Assembly: GCF_003385955.1 (NCBI RefSeq)
Contig: NZ_QRDW01000008.1
Location: 1 to 64,000 of the forward strand
Length of the DNA: 64,000 nt
Direction of reading: 5' to 3'
Source of the DNA: Aestuariispira insulae
Lineage (GTDB): Bacteria; Pseudomonadota; Alphaproteobacteria; UBA8366; Aestuariispiraceae
Both the position numbers and the translations under genes were made by a program. Shown here in pieces: positions 1 through 8,686 of this stretch. The first letter of the stretch is position 1. Each line of letters begins with the position of its first letter. A model generated the notes under the pieces. That model ran no database searches and was not told the DNA's origin. It saw nothing but the letters and a program-made list of their open reading frames with translations.

Positions 1-20
1 CTGTTTCCGTTTGGACATAA

Positions 21-43
21 CTGATCTCCATTGTTGAGATCAG
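21..43. repeat. Perfect inverted repeat at the left edge
   Basis: An 8-base arm CTGATCTC is followed by a 7-base loop and its exact complement GAGATCAG. There is no T-run on either side, so it does not look like an intrinsic terminator. It lies about 60 bases upstream of the small membrane-protein gene and could be an operator or the remnant of a structure belonging to a gene outside the window. Confidence 0.35.
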
Positions 44-102
44 AAAACACTCTTCTGTAGCTTACGTCACTGTCCGATTTCCGGGGACTAGCTCAATTGA
101 GT

Positions 103-402
103 ATGTACAACTATCTTACTATTTATGGTGCATTGCGTAGCCTATCACTTTCGTTCGTTATTTTTGCCTGGACGGCTATCGTACAGCTCTTGATCGATCT
201 CCCGCTATTTGGACAAGGCAAGCTCTCTACATGGATATCTGGTGAGGCTTGGTTGTTCTCTAGAGAAGTTTGGTTAGTTGTTCTTTTTAGCCTTCTTGGT
301 TGGTTCTGTTTTTTGGGTTTTGTGAAGTTCTTTAGGCGATACTCTGAGGCCGGTTTTTGGGGTTATCTCGTTGAAGATCATCGAAACTCGTCGGAACGAT
401 AA
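103..402 (+). CDS. Small hypothetical membrane protein, AT-rich
   Basis: I do not recognise this protein of about 99 residues. It has two clear hydrophobic stretches (roughly residues 10-35 and 55-75) separated by a short polar loop, and ends in a charged tail, which suggests a small two-pass inner-membrane protein. The first ATG is used; a TTG two codons upstream (97) is equally possible because no strong ribosome binding site is visible. Codon use and base composition are clearly more AT-rich than in the neighbouring greA and carB, so it may be a recent acquisition or a poorly conserved lineage gene. It faces greA and the two share a bidirectional terminator immediately after its stop codon. 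Coding status is likely but not certain. Confidence 0.5.
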   Translation: MYNYLTIYGALRSLSLSFVIFAWTAIVQLLIDLPLFGQGKLSTWISGEAWLFSREVWLVVLFSLLGWFCFLGFVKFFRRYSEAGFWGYLVEDHRNSSER

Positions 403-403
403 A

Positions 404-429
404 AAAACGGGGCCGTTTGGCCCCGTTTT
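404..429. terminator. Bidirectional terminator between the small membrane protein gene and greA
   Basis: An 11-base-pair perfect stem (AAAACGGGGCC / GGCCCCGTTTT) with a GTTT loop. The A-run on the left and T-run on the right allow it to end transcripts from both sides. It starts directly behind the stop codon of the + gene and lies about 28 bases past the greA stop. Confidence 0.85.
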
Positions 430-456
430 CACGTCGATCACGTCTGTCGTGGAAGA

Positions 457-933
457 TTATTTATATTCCACGGAAACCACTTCGTAATCCTTGGTGCCGC
501 CCGGTGCGGACAGCTCGAAGGCGTCGCCCTCGGTTTTCCCGATCAAGGCGCGGGCCAGCGGGGAAGAAAGCGAGATCAGGCCTTTGGAAATATCGGATTC
601 CAATTCGCCAACGATCTGATAGATCTTTTCTTCGTCCGTATCGCAATCGGCAACGGTCACGGTCGCGCCGAATTTGATATTTTCGTCACCGGCAAATTTC
701 GCGGGGTCAATCACCTCGGCGCGGCTGGTCTTGTCTTCCAGCTCCATGATGCGGCCTTCGGTCAGGCTCTGCTGTTCGCGGGCAGCATGATATTCCGCGT
801 TCTCCGACAAATCGCCATGTTCGCGCGCCTCGGCAATCGCCTGGATGATTGCCGGACGGGTGACGGATTTCAATGTTTTCAATTCTTCCTGCAGGGCTTC
901 GTAGCCGCGCAGGGTCATGGGTACTTTTTCCAT
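457..933 (-). CDS. greA: Transcription elongation factor GreA
   Basis: GreA enters the secondary channel of RNA polymerase and stimulates cleavage of backtracked transcripts. The 158-residue length is the usual one. The N-terminal coiled coil (about residues 10-75) carries the family signature around [13 protein letters not shown], including the acidic residues at the tip that position the catalytic magnesium, and the C-terminal FKBP-like domain (about 80-158) ends in the typical GxExxxxxxPxGxxxYEVxSVEY-like tail. The start MEKVPMT is the form common in alphaproteobacteria. It lies downstream of carB on the same strand but carB has its own terminator between them, so it probably has a separate promoter in the 934-1000 region. 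Confidence 0.97.
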   Translation of the reverse strand: MEKVPMTLRGYEALQEELKTLKSVTRPAIIQAIAEAREHGDLSENAEYHAAREQQSLTEGRIMELEDKTSRAEVIDPAKFAGDENIKFGATVTVADCDTDEEKIYQIVGELESDISKGLISLSSPLARALIGKTEGDAFELSAPGGTKDYEVVSVEYK

Positions 934-1002
934 GAACGTGCCACCATTCTTTTCAATTCTGAGCTCTTCGTTCCTGCCACTCCTCAGTTACGAAGATCCG
1001 TT

Positions 1003-1045
1003 AAAAACAAAAAAAGAGCGTCCGCGAGGCGTCTCTTCCTCGCGG
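1003..1045 (-). terminator. carB intrinsic terminator
   Basis: Read on the minus strand, an 8-base-pair stem (CCGCGAGG / CCTCGCGG, 1022-1029 and 1038-1045) is followed by a short spacer and a T-rich tract at 1003-1016. It lies about 30 bases past the carB stop codon. Confidence 0.75.
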
Positions 1046-1072
1046 GGCCCGGCCTAAAGGCAGATACTATGT

Positions 1073-4000
1073 TTACCCAAAATAGGTCTGAAGCGGCGCA
1101 ACTTCAAGCTTTCCTTTGCGCAGCGCCCGGATTGCCTGGGCAGCGGCCCACATGCCACGGGTGGTGGTATAGTAGGGAATGGACTGCATCAGGGCGGTGT
1201 TGCGGATGGAAAAGCTGTCTTTGAGCGCCTGTGCTCCTTCGGTGGTGTTGAAGACCAATTGCACTTCGCCGTTGATCATCGCATCCACGATATGGGGCTG
1301 GCCTTCCTGCACCTTATTGATGCTTCTGACCGGAATGCCGTTCTCGGTGAGATAAGACGCCGTGCCATGGGTGGCAATCAGTTCGAACCCGTCTTCGGCC
1401 ATCATACGCGCCGGTTCCAGGATCTTTTCCTTGTCGCTGTCCTTGACCGAAATGAAGATGCCACCCTGGTCCGGCAGATCCGCGCCACAGCCCAGCTGGG
1501 CCTTGGCGAAGGCGATGGCAAAATCCTTGTCCAGGCCCATTACCTCACCGGTGGAGCGCATTTCCGGCCCCAGAACCACATCAACGCCGGGGAAACGGGC
1601 AAACGGGAAGACCGCTTCTTTGACCGCGATATGTTCGCCCAGCGCATTGTTGGTCAGGTCGAAATCGGTGAGACGCTCACCGGCCATCACACGGGCCGCG
1701 ATCTTGGCCAGCGGAATGCCGGTTGCCTTGGCAACAAAAGGCACGGTCCGGCTGGCGCGCGGGTTCACTTCCAGGATGAAGATATTCTCGCCCTGGACGG
1801 CAAACTGGATATTCATCAATCCAACCACCTTGAGGGCATGGGCCAGGGCTTCGGCCTGGCGTTTCATCTCCTCAACGATGTCATCGCCCAGGGTATAGGG
1901 CGGCAGGGCGCAGGCGCTGTCACCGGAATGGATGCCCGCTTCCTCGATATGTTCCATGACGCCGGCCACATAGACCTGGGCACCGTCGCACAGCGCGTCC
2001 ACATCCACCTCGACCGCATCCTTGAGGTAATAATCGATCAGGACCGGGCTGTCGCCGGAGACAGTCACAGCACTGTCCATATAGCGTTCCAGCTGTTCCC
2101 GGTTGTAAACGATTTCCATGGCGCGGCCACCCAGCACGTAGGACGGGCGGATCACCACCGGATAACCGATATTCTCGGCAATGGCGGCGGCTTCGGCCTC
2201 GGTGGTGGCGATGCCGTTGGGCGGCTGGCGCAGGTCCAGATCCTGCAACAGTTTCTGGAACCGCTCGCGGTCCTCGGCCAGGTCGATGGCATCCGGGCTG
2301 GTGCCCAGGATCGGGATCCCGGCTTTTTCCAGCGCGTGGCTGAGTTTCAGCGGGGTTTGGCCGCCAAACTGTACGATCACGCCTTTGAGCGTGCCCTTCT
2401 GCTGTTCCTTATGGCAGAGCGCGATTACGTCTTCGTCGGTCAGCGGCTCGAAATACAGGCGGTCGGATGTGTCATAGTCGGTGGAAACCGTTTCCGGGTT
2501 ACAGTTGACCATGATGCTCTCGATACCGGCATCGCTGAGCGCATAGGCGGCGTGAACACAGCAATAGTCAAATTCGATACCCTGGCCGATCCGGTTCGGG
2601 CCGCCGCCCAGGATGATAACTTTTTCCCGGTCGGAAATGTCGGCTTCACATTCCGCCTCATTGATGCCGTCGCCTTCGTAACAGCCATACATATAGCTGG
2701 TCTGGCTCGGGAATTCGGCGGCGCAGGTATCGATGCGCTTGTAAACCGGCAGGACATCCAGCTCCCGGCGCAGCAGGGCAACATCATCGGAAAGCCGGTT
2801 GGCCAGCGTGGCCAGCCTTGCATCCGCGAAGCCCATTTTCTTCAGCCGCAGCAGATCCTGGCGATTGTCGGGCAGGCCGTTGGCGATCACCTCGGCCTCG
2901 GCGGCCAGAATGTCCTGGATCTGCTCCAGGAACCAGGGGTCGATCTTGGTGGCGTCGAAGATTTCCTTCTGGGTCATGCCGTGGCGGAAGGCCTGGGCCA
3001 CTTTCAACAGCCGGTCCGGTTCCGGACGGGAAATGGCGGCACGGATGGCACCCTTATGGACCTCGCCATTTTCGTCAACGGCGCCGGGGATCACAATGTC
3101 ATCCAGGCCGGTCAGGCCGGTTTCCATGGAACGCAGCGCTTTTTGCAGCGATTCGGCAAAGGACCGGCCGATGGACATGGCTTCGCCCACGGATTTCATC
3201 GCGGTGGAGAGGATCGGCTCGGCACCGGCGAATTTCTCAAAGGTGAAACGCGGCATCTTGGTGACCACATAATCGATGGTCGGCTCGAAAGAGGCCGGGG
3301 TCACTTCGGTGATGTCGTTTTTCAACTCGTCCAGGGTATAGCCGATGGCCAGTTTGGCTGCGATCTTGGCAATCGGGAAGCCGGTGGCCTTGGACGCCAG
3401 CGCGGACGAGCGCGACACGCGGGGGTTCATCTCAATCACGATCAGGCGGCCATCTTCGGGATTGACCGCGAACTGGACGTTGGAACCGCCGGTTTCAACA
3501 CCGATCTCGCGCAGGACCGCGATCGAGGCGTTGCGCATGATCTGATATTCTTTGTCGGTCAGGGTCAGGGCCGGAGCGACGGTGATGGAATCACCCGTAT
3601 GCACGCCCATGGGGTCGATATTTTCGATGGAACAGATGATGATGCAGTTATCGTCCTTGTCGCGGACAACCTCCATCTCATATTCCTTCCAGCCCAGGAT
3701 TGATTCCTCGACCAAGACCGTGGTCACCGGCGAGGCCTTCAGGCCGCTGGTCACGATGTCGCGATATTCTTCCTTGTTATAGGCAACGCCGCCGCCGGTG
3801 CCGCCCAGGGTGAAGCTGGGACGGATGATTGCCGGCAAGCCGATGAAGTCGAGCGCATCCATGGCCTCTTCCACGGTGCCGACCTGGCGTGAGCGCGCGC
3901 TTTCCAGCCCGATCTTGTCCATGGCGACCTTGAACCGGTCCCGGTCCTCCGCCTTGTCGATCACGTCGCCATTGGCGCCGATCATTTCAACGCCCAGTTT

Positions 4001-4345
4001 CTCAAGCGTGCCATCCTGGTCCAGCGCCAGCGCGGTATTCAGCGCGGTCTGGCCGCCCATGGTCGGCAGCACCACCAGTTTTTCATCCGGGCGCTCGGCC
4101 AGCTCGCGTTCGATGATGCGGCGCACGATATCCGGGGTGATGGGTTCGATATAGGTGGCGTCCGCGGTGCCCGGGTCCGTCATGATCGTCGCCGGGTTGG
4201 AGTTGATCAAAACAACGCGATACCCTTCTTCCTTCAACGCTTTACACGCTTGCGTGCCGGAATAGTCAAACTCACAGGCCTGGCCGATGATGATCGGGCC
4301 GGCGCCGATGATGAGGACGGTATCGATATCGGAGCGTTTGGGCAT
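1073..4345 (-). CDS. carB: Carbamoyl-phosphate synthase large subunit
   Basis: Makes carbamoyl phosphate from bicarbonate, ammonia (from the CarA glutaminase) and two ATP, feeding pyrimidine and arginine synthesis. The 1090-residue protein shows the internal duplication of the family: two ATP-grasp halves, each beginning with a dinucleotide-like glycine motif ([17 protein letters not shown] near the start; [15 protein letters not shown] past the middle), and a C-terminal MGS-like allosteric domain (about residues 950-1085). The ATG at 4345 (MPKRSD) is chosen because homologues start there; an extension to 4396 would add a polar, unconserved leader. carA is not in the window. argG, which uses the arginine branch, lies about 11 kb away on the same strand. 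Codon bias and sequence are ordinary. Confidence 0.97.
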   Translation of the reverse strand: MPKRSDIDTVLIIGAGPIIIGQACEFDYSGTQACKALKEEGYRVVLINSNPATIMTDPGTADATYIEPITPDIVRRIIERELAERPDEKLVVLPTMGGQTALNTALALDQDGTLEKLGVEMIGANGDVIDKAEDRDRFKVAMDKIGLESARSRQVGTVEEAMDALDFIGLPAIIRPSFTLGGTGGGVAYNKEEYRDIVTSGLKASPVTTVLVEESILGWKEYEMEVVRDKDDNCIIICSIENIDPMGVHTGDSITVAPALTLTDKEYQIMRNASIAVLREIGVETGGSNVQFAVNPEDGRLIVIEMNPRVSRSSALASKATGFPIAKIAAKLAIGYTLDELKNDITEVTPASFEPTIDYVVTKMPRFTFEKFAGAEPILSTAMKSVGEAMSIGRSFAESLQKALRSMETGLTGLDDIVIPGAVDENGEVHKGAIRAAISRPEPDRLLKVAQAFRHGMTQKEIFDATKIDPWFLEQIQDILAAEAEVIANGLPDNRQDLLRLKKMGFADARLATLANRLSDDVALLRRELDVLPVYKRIDTCAAEFPSQTSYMYGCYEGDGINEAECEADISDREKVIILGGGPNRIGQGIEFDYCCVHAAYALSDAGIESIMVNCNPETVSTDYDTSDRLYFEPLTDEDVIALCHKEQQKGTLKGVIVQFGGQTPLKLSHALEKAGIPILGTSPDAIDLAEDRERFQKLLQDLDLRQPPNGIATTEAEAAAIAENIGYPVVIRPSYVLGGRAMEIVYNREQLERYMDSAVTVSGDSPVLIDYYLKDAVEVDVDALCDGAQVYVAGVMEHIEEAGIHSGDSACALPPYTLGDDIVEEMKRQAEALAHALKVVGLMNIQFAVQGENIFILEVNPRASRTVPFVAKATGIPLAKIAARVMAGERLTDFDLTNNALGEHIAVKEAVFPFARFPGVDVVLGPEMRSTGEVMGLDKDFAIAFAKAQLGCGADLPDQGGIFISVKDSDKEKILEPARMMAEDGFELIATHGTASYLTENGIPVRSINKVQEGQPHIVDAMINGEVQLVFNTTEGAQALKDSFSIRNTALMQSIPYYTTTRGMWAAAQAIRALRKGKLEVAPLQTYFG

Positions 4346-4544
4346 CGCGCAAAAACCTTCACTGCAGTGTCTATTTTGCGCCTGTCGACCCGGCAACCTG
4401 CCACGAATGAAAGAAACCGGGTCCTTAGGCGGCGCAGATGTACAGCAAGTGACCTGAAATGGCCAGCCCTGTATGACAGGAAAATGACGGAAATGCGCCG
4501 GAATTACTGACTGTTTGGTCAGGAACTGCCGCCTGGGAGCTGAG

Positions 4545-5312
4545 TCAGGGAATGATGATCGGTTTTTTCTGCTTGGTCATAAAAGCCAGTTGCTCGATCG
4601 GGTCGCCCAATTGGACCACCGGGATATACTGGATCTCTTTGAGCAGCTTGCGCTGGATGGCACGGGCGTAATCTCCATAATCCTGGGCCTTGACGACGAA
4701 GGCACCGGGGCCGCCGATGACCCAGTCGCGGTAGTAGAAATCCAGCGTCCGGTGATCATTGGTGATGGCCAGGCCGTTGATGATGGTGCCGCGCATCACC
4801 GCCTGATCCCGGGCGATCAGGATATTTTCGCCGGTATTGTTACGTCCGTCGCCTGAAATATCGAGCACCTGACGATCACCCTGATAAGGGCTGGTTTCAA
4901 ACAAAACCTGGGAAAAGGAAATCACCGAGGAAATGGCGGTTGCGCCCAGCTCGGATATCCGGGGCATGCTGTCAATCTGATCTGCCAGCGCCAGCGCATC
5001 GGCGCGGCTGGAGACCTTGGTCCAGGGAATGGCGACCGCCTCCAGGCGGACATTGGACCATTGCACGACCGTGATCGCGATAGAGCCAATGGGGCCTGAC
5101 TGGATCGCGGTAATCACTTCGGGGCTTCTGAGTGCCTGGGCCATGCCGCTCACCTGCTGGCGGAATTCCAGCCGGTTCACCGAATAGGAACAGTCAATGG
5201 CCAGGATCAGCTCTAGATCCACCGGTTCGGCCAGCGCAGCCCGCCCGCCCCACAAGAGGCTGAACGCCAGGGCGGCAAGGATGGTCAGGCGTCGAAACGG
5301 GCGAAAGGTCAG
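4545..5312 (-). CDS. Secreted DUF1194 (von Willebrand A-like) protein, non-ATG start
   Basis: The mature part is a DUF1194 protein, a family with a von Willebrand A-type fold; [11 protein letters not shown] is a MIDAS-like DxSxS motif near the N-terminus and DISGDGRNN a later metal-site segment. The first ATG/GTG/TTG start (TTG at 5255) would cut into a signal peptide. Reading upstream in frame gives TFRPFRR, then a hydrophobic core and an AxA-type cleavage site (ALA) before EPVD, a textbook Sec signal. The only well-placed start is a CTG at 5312, preceded by GAGGGAG with a 7-base gap; ATC or ATT codons just before it are alternatives. The protein would be periplasmic, about 255 residues. Function of the family is unknown. 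It follows the MocR gene on the same strand with a 136-base gap. Confidence 0.75.
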   Translation of the reverse strand: MTFRPFRRLTILAALAFSLLWGGRAALAEPVDLELILAIDCSYSVNRLEFRQQVSGMAQALRSPEVITAIQSGPIGSIAITVVQWSNVRLEAVAIPWTKVSSRADALALADQIDSMPRISELGATAISSVISFSQVLFETSPYQGDRQVLDISGDGRNNTGENILIARDQAVMRGTIINGLAITNDHRTLDFYYRDWVIGGPGAFVVKAQDYGDYARAIQRKLLKEIQYIPVVQLGDPIEQLAFMTKQKKPIIIP

Positions 5313-5448
5313 GATAATTCTCCCTCTTTGACACTATCCTAATATCCTAAGCTTTTTCTGTGAAGCCTTTCCAAACAAGATGATGAGATTGGGTCAATCG
5401 CCAGGCGGGTGGGAGGGGCGGAAGGATTATATGTGGGGGCACAGCCGT

Positions 5449-6846
5449 TCAAACAGTATGTGCCGCGATAATTTCACCCAGCCGGTCCAACCCGTCCTGC
5501 CAGTGCGGATTGTCCTCATAATGGGCAATATTGAGGCGGATGCAGTTTTTGAACTGGCCCGTTGTGGAAAAGATGCTGCCCGGCGCGATGCCGATCCGGG
5601 CGGCCTGCGCATGGCGGTAGATGGCGTCGCCATCGGTGCCGGGCGGCAGGGTGATCCACAGCAGGAAACCGCCGTCGCTGCGATGGATGCGTCCGCGCCA
5701 GTGTGGGGTCTCGGCCAATCGTCGGCGCACCGCCTGGGCGCGCTGGTGATAGCTGCGCCGGACCCGGTCCAAATGGCGGCGGAACTGGCCGGATGAAAGG
5801 AAGCGGGCGATGCCCAACTGCATCAGATTGACCCCGCCCAGACCGGTCAGCATCAGCTTTTTGGCGATGGCCTCCTGATACCGGCCTGCCGCGATCCAGC
5901 CGAGGCGCAGCCGGGAATCCAGGCATTTGGATAGTGAGCTGCAATAAATCACCCGTCCGGCCAGGTCCATGGATTTCAGGCTGGGGGGTATCTCATCCAT
6001 ATGCAGCATGGCAAAACAATCATCCTCGATGATCGGCAGATCCCCGGTCTTGGCCATGATCGCGCGGCGGTTTTCTTCCGGCAGGCTGTATCCGGCGGGG
6101 TTGTTGACCGTGGGGTTAAGCAGCAAAGCCTTGACCGGCCATTTTTTCAACGCATCGCGGAGCGCGTTAATATCCATGCCGTGGACCGGGTCGGCGGGGA
6201 TCTCGATGACTTTCAGCTCCAATGCTTCCAGGGATAAGAGGGTGCCGAAGTAACAGGGCGCATTGACCAGCACGATATCGCCAGGCCTCGTGATTTCCTG
6301 GAGCGCGATGCTAATCGCCTGCTGGGCGCCCTGGGTGACCAGAACGTCATCGGGCGGCAGATAGGCAGCTTCCTGGAGGCTGATCCGGCCCAGATGCTTG
6401 CGCAGATCGGCCAGGCCGGGGGGCAATTGATAACCATTGGGCTGGTCCAGCTGGTCACGCGCGCTTCTGGCGATGTCGCCATAGAGCCGCCGCACCGCCG
6501 GGAAATTGACACAAGGATGGGCCGACCCCATGGGCAATAATGTGGAATTGCTGGCCTGTTCCATGACCTTGCGGGCCAGATGGAAAACACCGACAAATTC
6601 CGGATCGGGCAGGTTAGCCTCCTCGTTCCGGGACAAGTTATCACTGCACAGGACAAAACCCGACCGGTCATAGGCTGTGATCGTGCCGTCGGCCTCCAAT
6701 TCCTGATAGGCGCGGATCACGGTGTTAAGCCCGATATTCATCTGACCGGCCATGGCACGCAGGGATGGCAGCCTGTCGCCTGCCGCCAGCAGCCCCTGTT
6801 CGCGCTGGTCTTCGATATGGCGGATAACATCCTGGTATTTGGCCAT
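5449..6846 (-). CDS. MocR-type GntR/aminotransferase transcriptional regulator
   Basis: A 465-residue fusion of an N-terminal GntR winged helix (about residues 5-68, with DRLPSLRAMAGQ and NTVIRAYQELE) and a fold-type I aminotransferase domain (about 90-460). The PLP-binding lysine is in SLSKCLDSRLRLG (about residue 307) and the aspartate of IIEDDCF is also present. MocR proteins sense PLP or amino-compound ligands and usually control a divergent neighbour; here that is the EamA exporter at 6963, which suggests control of amino-acid or amine export. The ATG at 6846 is preferred to a TTG four codons upstream. Ligand cannot be told from the sequence. Confidence 0.9.
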   Translation of the reverse strand: MAKYQDVIRHIEDQREQGLLAAGDRLPSLRAMAGQMNIGLNTVIRAYQELEADGTITAYDRSGFVLCSDNLSRNEEANLPDPEFVGVFHLARKVMEQASNSTLLPMGSAHPCVNFPAVRRLYGDIARSARDQLDQPNGYQLPPGLADLRKHLGRISLQEAAYLPPDDVLVTQGAQQAISIALQEITRPGDIVLVNAPCYFGTLLSLEALELKVIEIPADPVHGMDINALRDALKKWPVKALLLNPTVNNPAGYSLPEENRRAIMAKTGDLPIIEDDCFAMLHMDEIPPSLKSMDLAGRVIYCSSLSKCLDSRLRLGWIAAGRYQEAIAKKLMLTGLGGVNLMQLGIARFLSSGQFRRHLDRVRRSYHQRAQAVRRRLAETPHWRGRIHRSDGGFLLWITLPPGTDGDAIYRHAQAARIGIAPGSIFSTTGQFKNCIRLNIAHYEDNPHWQDGLDRLGEIIAAHTV

Positions 6847-6962
6847 TGCTATTTCCAACTGTACCTATTCAATTTCAAGAATCTGTGTCTTTTAACCATA
6901 TCTGTTTCCTATTAGATAGGGGGCAGGTTTTGTTTCACATTAGGAAAATACCGGATCCATCC
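6847..6962. promoter_or_regulatory. Divergent regulatory region between MocR gene and EamA exporter
   Basis: This 116-base, AT-rich interval separates the two start codons. CCTATT occurs twice in direct orientation (6864-6869 and 6909-6914), and TTTCCTA (from 6906) has an inverted near-copy TTAGGAAA (6940-6947). Direct repeats are typical of MocR operators, so these are candidates for the regulator's binding sites; I did not find a convincing -35/-10 pair. Confidence 0.4.
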
Positions 6963-7871
6963 ATGTTAGACCGTTTTGCCCCCATTCTCTTTGTGCTGCT
7001 CTGGAGTACCGGTTTCATCGGGGCCAAATACGGTTTGCCCTATGCAGAGCCGATGACCCTGCTTTCGGTGCGCATGGGTTTCAATGTGGCGGTGTTCCTG
7101 TTGATTGCCTATTGGATGGGGGTGCGCTGGCCGAAAGGGATCGAGATCCTTCATGCCATGGTGGCGGGCATCCTGATTCACGGCATTTATCTTGGCGGCG
7201 TCTTCTATGCCATTGGTGAAGGCTTTCCGGCGGGTCTGTCGGCTCTGATCGTGGGGCTGCAGCCCATTGTGACCGCCTTTCTGGCCGGTTTCCTGTTTGG
7301 CGAACGCCTGCGGCAGGTGCAGTGGATCGGGCTGGCGTTGGGTTTCATTGGGGTGGCTTTGGTTTTAAGCGGCCGTTTCCAGATCCCCGGCAGCGCGGAG
7401 GTGATGCAATTGGGAGTGATGGTTTCCGTTTGCTCCCTCTTTGGGATCACCATCGGCACGCTTTATCAGAAACGCTTTTGCGGCAATTTGAATTTGATCG
7501 GCAGCAGCATTTGGCAATATCTGGGGGCGGCTTGCTTCTATCTGCCGCTGGCACTTGCTTTCGAGGAGATGACCATCCGCTGGACGCCGGAATTTATCGC
7601 GACCATGGCCTGGCTGGTGCTTGGGCTTTCTGTGGTGGCGGTGTTGTTGCTGCTTCACCTGATCCGCAAGGGCGAGGCGTCCAAGGTGGCGTCACTCTTC
7701 TATCTGGTACCACCGACGGTGGCCCTGGAAACATATTTCCTGTTCGATGAACGTCTGGACCTGATGGGAGTTGCCGGGATGGCGCTGGTGGCCTGCGGTG
7801 TCTGGCTGGTGCTGCGCCAGGGCGCGGCAAAGGGGCTGAAGAAGCCGCTGGCCTCGGGGCCGGCGGAATAA
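6963..7871 (+). CDS. EamA-family (DMT) exporter
   Basis: A 302-residue integral membrane protein with about ten transmembrane helices arranged as two EamA repeats (residues about 4-137 and 150-290), the plan of drug/metabolite transporters that export amino acids and other small metabolites. The second repeat shows the usual small-residue-rich helices and the pattern near the end, YLVPPTVALETYFLFDE. The ATG at 6963 is chosen because the first helix begins directly after it; earlier in-frame codons read through the promoter region. It is divergent from the MocR regulator at 5449-6846. A second, related EamA gene with the same YAEPMTLLS motif lies at 54217. Substrate unknown. Confidence 0.9.
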   Translation: MLDRFAPILFVLLWSTGFIGAKYGLPYAEPMTLLSVRMGFNVAVFLLIAYWMGVRWPKGIEILHAMVAGILIHGIYLGGVFYAIGEGFPAGLSALIVGLQPIVTAFLAGFLFGERLRQVQWIGLALGFIGVALVLSGRFQIPGSAEVMQLGVMVSVCSLFGITIGTLYQKRFCGNLNLIGSSIWQYLGAACFYLPLALAFEEMTIRWTPEFIATMAWLVLGLSVVAVLLLLHLIRKGEASKVASLFYLVPPTVALETYFLFDERLDLMGVAGMALVACGVWLVLRQGAAKGLKKPLASGPAE

Positions 7872-7893
7872 TTTAAAAAAAATCAGCCGCCAC

Positions 7894-7921
7894 TGTCACA
7901 ATCGCTGAAATTTTCCGTCTA
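7894..7921 (+). promoter_or_regulatory. Candidate ECF-type promoter (TGTCACA, 15 bases, CGTCTAA)
   Basis: TGTCACA at 7894-7900 and CGTCTAA from 7916 are separated by 15 bases, 55 bases ahead of the secreted-protein gene that is co-transcribed with an ECF sigma factor. TGTCACA with a downstream CGTC is the form of promoter known for some ECF groups (for example ECF41). The spacing is slightly short, and assignment to this sigma factor is inference. Confidence 0.5.
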
Positions 7922-7932
7922 ACCCTGTGCAA

Positions 7933-7947
7933 GCCGCTTTTTGCGGC
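7933..7947. repeat. Small hairpin in the 5' leader
   Basis: GCCGC, five T residues, GCGGC: a compact stem-loop between the candidate ECF promoter and the ribosome binding site (AAGAAGG) of the secreted protein. It may affect leader stability; no T-run follows, so it is not a terminator. Confidence 0.35.
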
Positions 7948-7975
7948 AAAACACAGATGAAAGAAGGTTAGACCA

Positions 7976-8686
7976 ATGAAATTTCTACGCGCAGCATTGA
8001 TGGCGGGTGCCGCCTGTCTGGCGACCGAGGCAGCCCTGGCCGCGGATGCCGGTATCACGCCGGTTATCAAAGGACCTGTGGCCGAAGTGGCGATTTATCA
8101 TGTGGCGGATCCGGAGAATTATCCGGCCATGATGGCGGCGGTCATGGAGGAGGTGGGCGAGATGCCGGGCCTGAGGAATGGCGTGCATATGCGATCCTTG
8201 AAGGATCCCACACTCTTTGCCGATGTCAATCTGTGGGATAGCCTGGAAGAGGCGGTAGCCGCCGCTAAACAGGTTGAAACTGAAGACCGGTTCAAACCCT
8301 TCATGAACAGCATCAAGGAAATCAAGCTGTTTGGTCATTTTGTGCCGGGCCAGGATGGATCGGCGTTGCGGAAATTCCTGGCGGATGGAGCGGTCATTGA
8401 AATGGCGGTTTATTCGGTCAAGGACCCCGCTGTCCAGGAAGGGCCGCGGCAGTCCGTCTATAATGCGTTGCAAAAGACGGATGCTTTTTTTGGCGGCCTC
8501 CCGCTAAGCCCGGCCCATGAAGGCGAGCCTTATATTGACTTCATTGCCTGGTCTTCGGAAAAAGAGGGCATGGCGACAGCGGAAAGCATGATGGCAATGG
8601 ATGAGCATAAAGCCTTTTTTGCCAATGCGGAGAAGATGTCGATGTTTGAGTTTTTTGAGATTTATGACATGGACGGATTCGAGTGA
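7976..8686 (+). CDS. Secreted tandem dimeric-barrel (ABM-like) protein of unknown function
   Basis: The 236-residue product starts with a Sec signal peptide (about residues 1-22, ending ALA before ADAG), so it should be periplasmic. The rest is two related ferredoxin-like segments: residues about 30-118 open with VAEVAIYHVADPENYP and residues about 134-232 open with VIEMAVYSVKDP, and each ends in an aromatic-rich strand (LFGHF; MFEFFEIY). This is the layout of antibiotic-biosynthesis-monooxygenase / EthD-like dimeric barrels, in which two copies make one barrel. No cofactor or catalytic residues can be named. The stop codon overlaps the start of the ECF sigma gene, so the pair is translationally coupled; a partner, target or sensor role is inference. 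Confidence 0.75.
   Translation: MKFLRAALMAGAACLATEAALAADAGITPVIKGPVAEVAIYHVADPENYPAMMAAVMEEVGEMPGLRNGVHMRSLKDPTLFADVNLWDSLEEAVAAAKQVETEDRFKPFMNSIKEIKLFGHFVPGQDGSALRKFLADGAVIEMAVYSVKDPAVQEGPRQSVYNALQKTDAFFGGLPLSPAHEGEPYIDFIAWSSEKEGMATAESMMAMDEHKAFFANAEKMSMFEFFEIYDMDGFE

Noticed and set aside
1259-3703. Long open frame on the plus strand opposite carB
   Set aside because: It is the antisense shadow of carB, a very well conserved gene on the other strand, and its composition (many His, Gly, Arg, Phe) is that of a codon-reversed frame.
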